41,744 nucleotides of DNA, taken from contig JAADBR010000060.1 of the NCBI GenBank assembly GCA_009995705.1, positions 1 through 41,744 on the forward strand. The letters run 5' to 3'. The position numbers were made by a program, and so were the translations under genes. Positions 41,680 through 41,744 of this stretch are shown in pieces. The DNA is from Microcystis aeruginosa W13-11. Lineage in GTDB: Bacteria; Cyanobacteriota; Cyanobacteriia; Cyanobacteriales; Microcystaceae. Each line of letters opens with the position of its first letter. Within the stretch, counting starts at the first letter, position 1. The notes beneath the pieces are model-generated. The model worked only from the letters and a program-made list of their open reading frames with translations. It was not told the DNA's origin and did no database searches.

Positions 41680-41744
41680 GAAGAACCAAGGAACTGCAAA
41701 ATCAGGTTTTGTCTATGGGTGAGTTTAATCGAGAATTTAATCCC

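Noticed and set aside
41715..41744. Plus-strand ORF start MGEFNREFNP at the window edge
   Set aside because: Only ten codons are visible, too few to call a gene.

Overview
The window looks like chromosome of a unicellular cyanobacterium, most likely Microcystis aeruginosa or a close relative. The grounds are the HIP1 octamer GCGATCGC at many places (near 664, 3722, 8104, 18506, 18628, 20710, 21376 and 35652), cyanobacterium-restricted families (DUF1816, DUF1997, DUF3685/Ycf55-like, TIGR04376, DUF29, Uma2), a fused pyrF-pyrE gene, and many small dispersed repeats. The species name is inference; no database was searched. No rRNA operon, prophage, CRISPR array or secondary-metabolite cluster is visible.

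Layout. 1-1020: the 3' part of an IS200/IS605-type tnpB, then repeats and a relic of an Rpn-like nuclease gene. 1025-4377: MFS exporter and recO (minus strand), tRNA-Ala(UGC), then trhO. 4426-7507: a minus-strand cluster of three tandem paralogous coiled-coil membrane proteins followed by a zinc-ribbon/kinase/RDD membrane protein kinase. 7875-10561: a secreted small protein, a pentapeptide-repeat protein and an acidic HTH protein. 10759-14053: carA, a STAS antagonist, mini-RNase III, an RlmB-type methyltransferase and a DUF1816 protein. 14460-19983: fused pyrFE, a CHAD protein, a fused ProW-ProX osmolyte transporter and cysS. 20279-24671: a small HTH-like protein, an FAD oxidoreductase, a tandemly duplicated Uma2 gene, and a recN whose 3' end runs into the duplicated Uma2 block. 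24856-30805: an OmpR-type regulator, a DUF2157-like membrane protein, a DUF29 protein, a candidate small RNA, a Fur-family regulator, a receiver-DUF3685 protein and a TIGR04376 protein. 31150-38798: an alpha/beta hydrolase, ispG, hisC, a small protein, truB, tsaD and a hydantoinase-B-type gene. 38799-41744: a small 60-aa gene, a response-regulator pseudogene with two in-frame stops, DUF1997 and Rieske genes, and a decayed end with a sugar-transferase relic, a MITE-like element and an N-terminally incomplete LRAT-type gene.

Most genes are core housekeeping: pyrimidine synthesis (carA, pyrFE), tRNA and rRNA maturation (trhO, mini-III, rlmB, truB, tsaD, cysS), isoprenoid and histidine synthesis (ispG, hisC), and recombination (recO, recN). 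They stand mostly as singletons or pairs separated by repeat-filled gaps, which is usual for Microcystis.

The strongest unexplained signals are: (1) three tandem paralogues with 3, 5 and 7 copies of an 11-residue coiled-coil repeat, with synonymous divergence outside the repeats, next to a membrane kinase; (2) a recN that carries foreign sequence at its 3' end and a MITE-like element just before its start; (3) three copies of that element, each 15-45 bp before a start codon and all in the same orientation relative to the gene; (4) a promoter-to-terminator unit with no ORF upstream of the Fur-family gene; (5) a receiver-domain pseudogene.
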